From Piscicola geometra (lineage: Eukaryota; Annelida; Clitellata; Hirudinida; Piscicolidae), in contig OX030964.1 of assembly GCA_943735955.1 (NCBI GenBank), forward strand, positions 6,721,997 to 6,785,996: 64,000 nucleotides of DNA, in the 5' to 3' direction. Numbering within the stretch: position 1 is the stretch's first letter; each line of letters begins with the position of its first letter. The notes under the pieces were generated by a model, which was not told the origin of the DNA, made no database searches, and saw only the letters and a list, made by a program, of their open reading frames with translations. Both the position numbers and the translations under genes were made by a program. Shown one piece after another: positions 63,364 through 64,000 of this stretch.

Positions 63364-63674
63364 ACGTGTGTGTGTGTGTGTACGTGTGCCTGTTTGTATG
63401 CTTTCCATCATCCTAATACTTTATTTTAAAAACCAAAAATCAAACAAACTATATTAAAACACAAAACACAACCAGAAAAACTTCGATAAAACACAAAACA
63501 CGAAAAACGAAGCAACCAACGTGGTAATGGACAGAGTGAGGTTCGTTAATCAGGTCAGTCTTCGTGTTGATTCGCTGTGGCGGCTTCGGGATGACCTGGT
63601 TTTGGATGTAGAAGGGCAGATGCACCACGTTGCGCAGGTAGTCGTAGCCGTTTATGCTGGTGTCCCTGAACTGA
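57087..63674 (-). CDS. KIDINS220: KIDINS220/ARMS, C-terminal part (5' end beyond the window)
   Basis: Exons seen: 63521-63674, 63034-63262, 62427-62586, 61079-61257, about 60244-60392 (provisional, phase unresolved), 59631-59818, 59171-59269, about 58528-58889, about 58195-58363, 57728-57883, 57442-57490, 57291-57336 and 57087-57147. Family marks: the end of the KAP NTPase region ([54 protein letters not shown]), [20 protein letters not shown] with [16 protein letters not shown], and the SAM-like KIM region ([52 protein letters not shown]). A Gln-rich exon follows near 58.6-58.85 kb and the protein ends SSLIQIAL, a possible class II PDZ ligand. KIDINS220 is a membrane scaffold for neurotrophin signalling; its N-terminal ankyrin repeats and membrane segments lie to the right of the window. 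Confidence 0.92.
59330..59560 (+). repeat. (AATAC)-type degenerate pentanucleotide repeat
   Basis: About 230 bp of ACAAT/AATAC/AAAATA units in the KIDINS220 intron between the SAM-like exon and FGDWELF exon. Confidence 0.85.
59850..60240 (+). repeat. GTGGTGATG-type repeats in a KIDINS220 intron
   Basis: Two nested arrays: a 30-bp unit with GTGGTTGAATGATGGATTAC (three copies, about 59890-59990) and an 18-24-bp unit TGATTGTAGTTGGAGTGATG (about 60065-60205). The frames over them are not coding. Confidence 0.85.
60687..60845 (+). repeat. 24-bp tandem repeat with palindromic GCATGCATGC
   Basis: About six copies of GCATGCATGCATGGATTAAC plus GTAT in a KIDINS220 intron. The GCATGCATGC part is self-complementary, so each unit can form a short hairpin. 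Confidence 0.95.
61262..62262 (+). repeat. 26-bp minisatellite, about 38 copies
   Basis: Near-perfect array of GGGATTGAGGGATGGAGGGG plus TGGATG covering 1 kb, starting about 5 bp from the acceptor of the exon at 61079-61257. Because 26 is not a multiple of 3, any frame cycles through all three phases, yet no unit produces a stop on the minus strand. This explains a 563-codon Pro/Ser/His frame that is not a gene. Confidence 0.97.
62605..62870 (+). repeat. (GTGTGGTTGTTT)n repeat in a KIDINS220 intron
   Basis: About 260 bp of 12-bp units GTGTGGTTGTTT with variants. It starts about 20 bp from the acceptor of the exon at 62427-62586. Confidence 0.95.
63265..63395 (+). repeat. (GT)n-type microsatellite in a KIDINS220 intron
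   Basis: GTGTGTTT/GTGTGTGC repeat beginning at the acceptor side of the exon at 63034-63262. Confidence 0.9.
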
Positions 63675-63679
63675 CTGTG

Positions 63680-64000
63680 GTGATGTGGTGGTTGTGATGT
63701 GGTGGTGTGGTGGCTGTGGTGTTGTGGTGTGGTGGCTGTGGTGTGGTGGTTGTTGTGTGGTGGCTGTGTGATGGTGGTTGTGGTGTGATGCGGTGTTGTG
63801 TGGTGTTGTGGTGTGGTGGTTGTGGTGGTGTGGTGTGGTGTGTTGTGTTGTGGTGGTTGTGGTGTGGTGTTGTGGTGTTGTGGAGAACTGGTAATGAATA
63901 GACTTAAATTTATTCATAATCTATAAAAAAATACGTTAATTTATACAGATTCCTTAAAAGATACCTTAAATACAGCAACAAAAACAATAAAAATCAATAA
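63680..64000 (+). repeat. GTGGTTGTG-rich repeat, then AT-rich intron to window end
   Basis: GTGGTGTGGTTGTGGTG-like low-complexity array at 63680-63885, then AT-rich sequence. It is the intron upstream of the first visible KIDINS220 exon; the gene continues beyond 64000. Confidence 0.8.

Overview
The window is eukaryotic genomic DNA. It is AT-rich, its genes are split by short GT-AG introns, a nuclear-type tRNA is present, and microsatellites and minisatellites are abundant. Gene content (TRPM channel, SHANK, KIDINS220, SMARCD, ataxin-3) is animal. A cluster of small secreted antistasin-type cysteine-rich proteins points to a lophotrochozoan, most likely a leech or close annelid relative. That placement is inference from gene content, not proof.

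Layout. (1) 0.8-13.4 kb: six antistasin-like loci (A, B1, B2, C, D, E), all on the minus strand, with 12-50-base exons including 14- and 17-nt microexons. Three share a recognisable promoter and 5' leader. A broken piggyBac element with intact TTAA ends, a second piggyBac fragment and two tRNA-derived SINEs lie among them. (2) 14.5-17.9 kb: complete ADCK1-type kinase-like gene (+). (3) 18.2-19.7 kb: complete ataxin-3 (-), convergent with ADCK1. (4) 20.3-27.8 kb: TRPM-family cation channel (-), start not located. (5) 30.1 kb: tRNA-Trp(CCA). (6) 31.5-33.8 kb: unrecognised acidic/Asn-rich and proline-rich protein (-). (7) 34.1-38.3 kb: two small low-complexity genes (+), Lys/Ser-rich followed by either a YPQQ-repeat or a KDHKDK-repeat tail, separated by a hAT-like non-autonomous element and a SINE. 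(8) 38.6-44.4 kb: complete TYW1, wybutosine tRNA synthase (+). (9) 44.8-50.6 kb: SHANK-like gene (-) that ends after its ankyrin repeats and a Pro-rich tail, without SH3, PDZ or SAM. (10) 51.4-56.8 kb: complete SMARCD/BAF60 (-). (11) 57.1 kb to the right edge: 3' part of KIDINS220/ARMS (-), running off the window.

The housekeeping and neuronal genes are packed tightly (gaps of about 290-840 bp) and do not form a pathway. The antistasin-like genes form a genuine tandem family. Many introns, especially in TYW1, SHANK, SMARCD and KIDINS220, consist largely of simple repeats reaching close to the splice sites; the long uninterrupted frames there are repeat artefacts. Exon boundaries were called by eye from splice consensus, reading-frame phase and family resemblance. 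Most are phase-consistent; those that are not are marked provisional.
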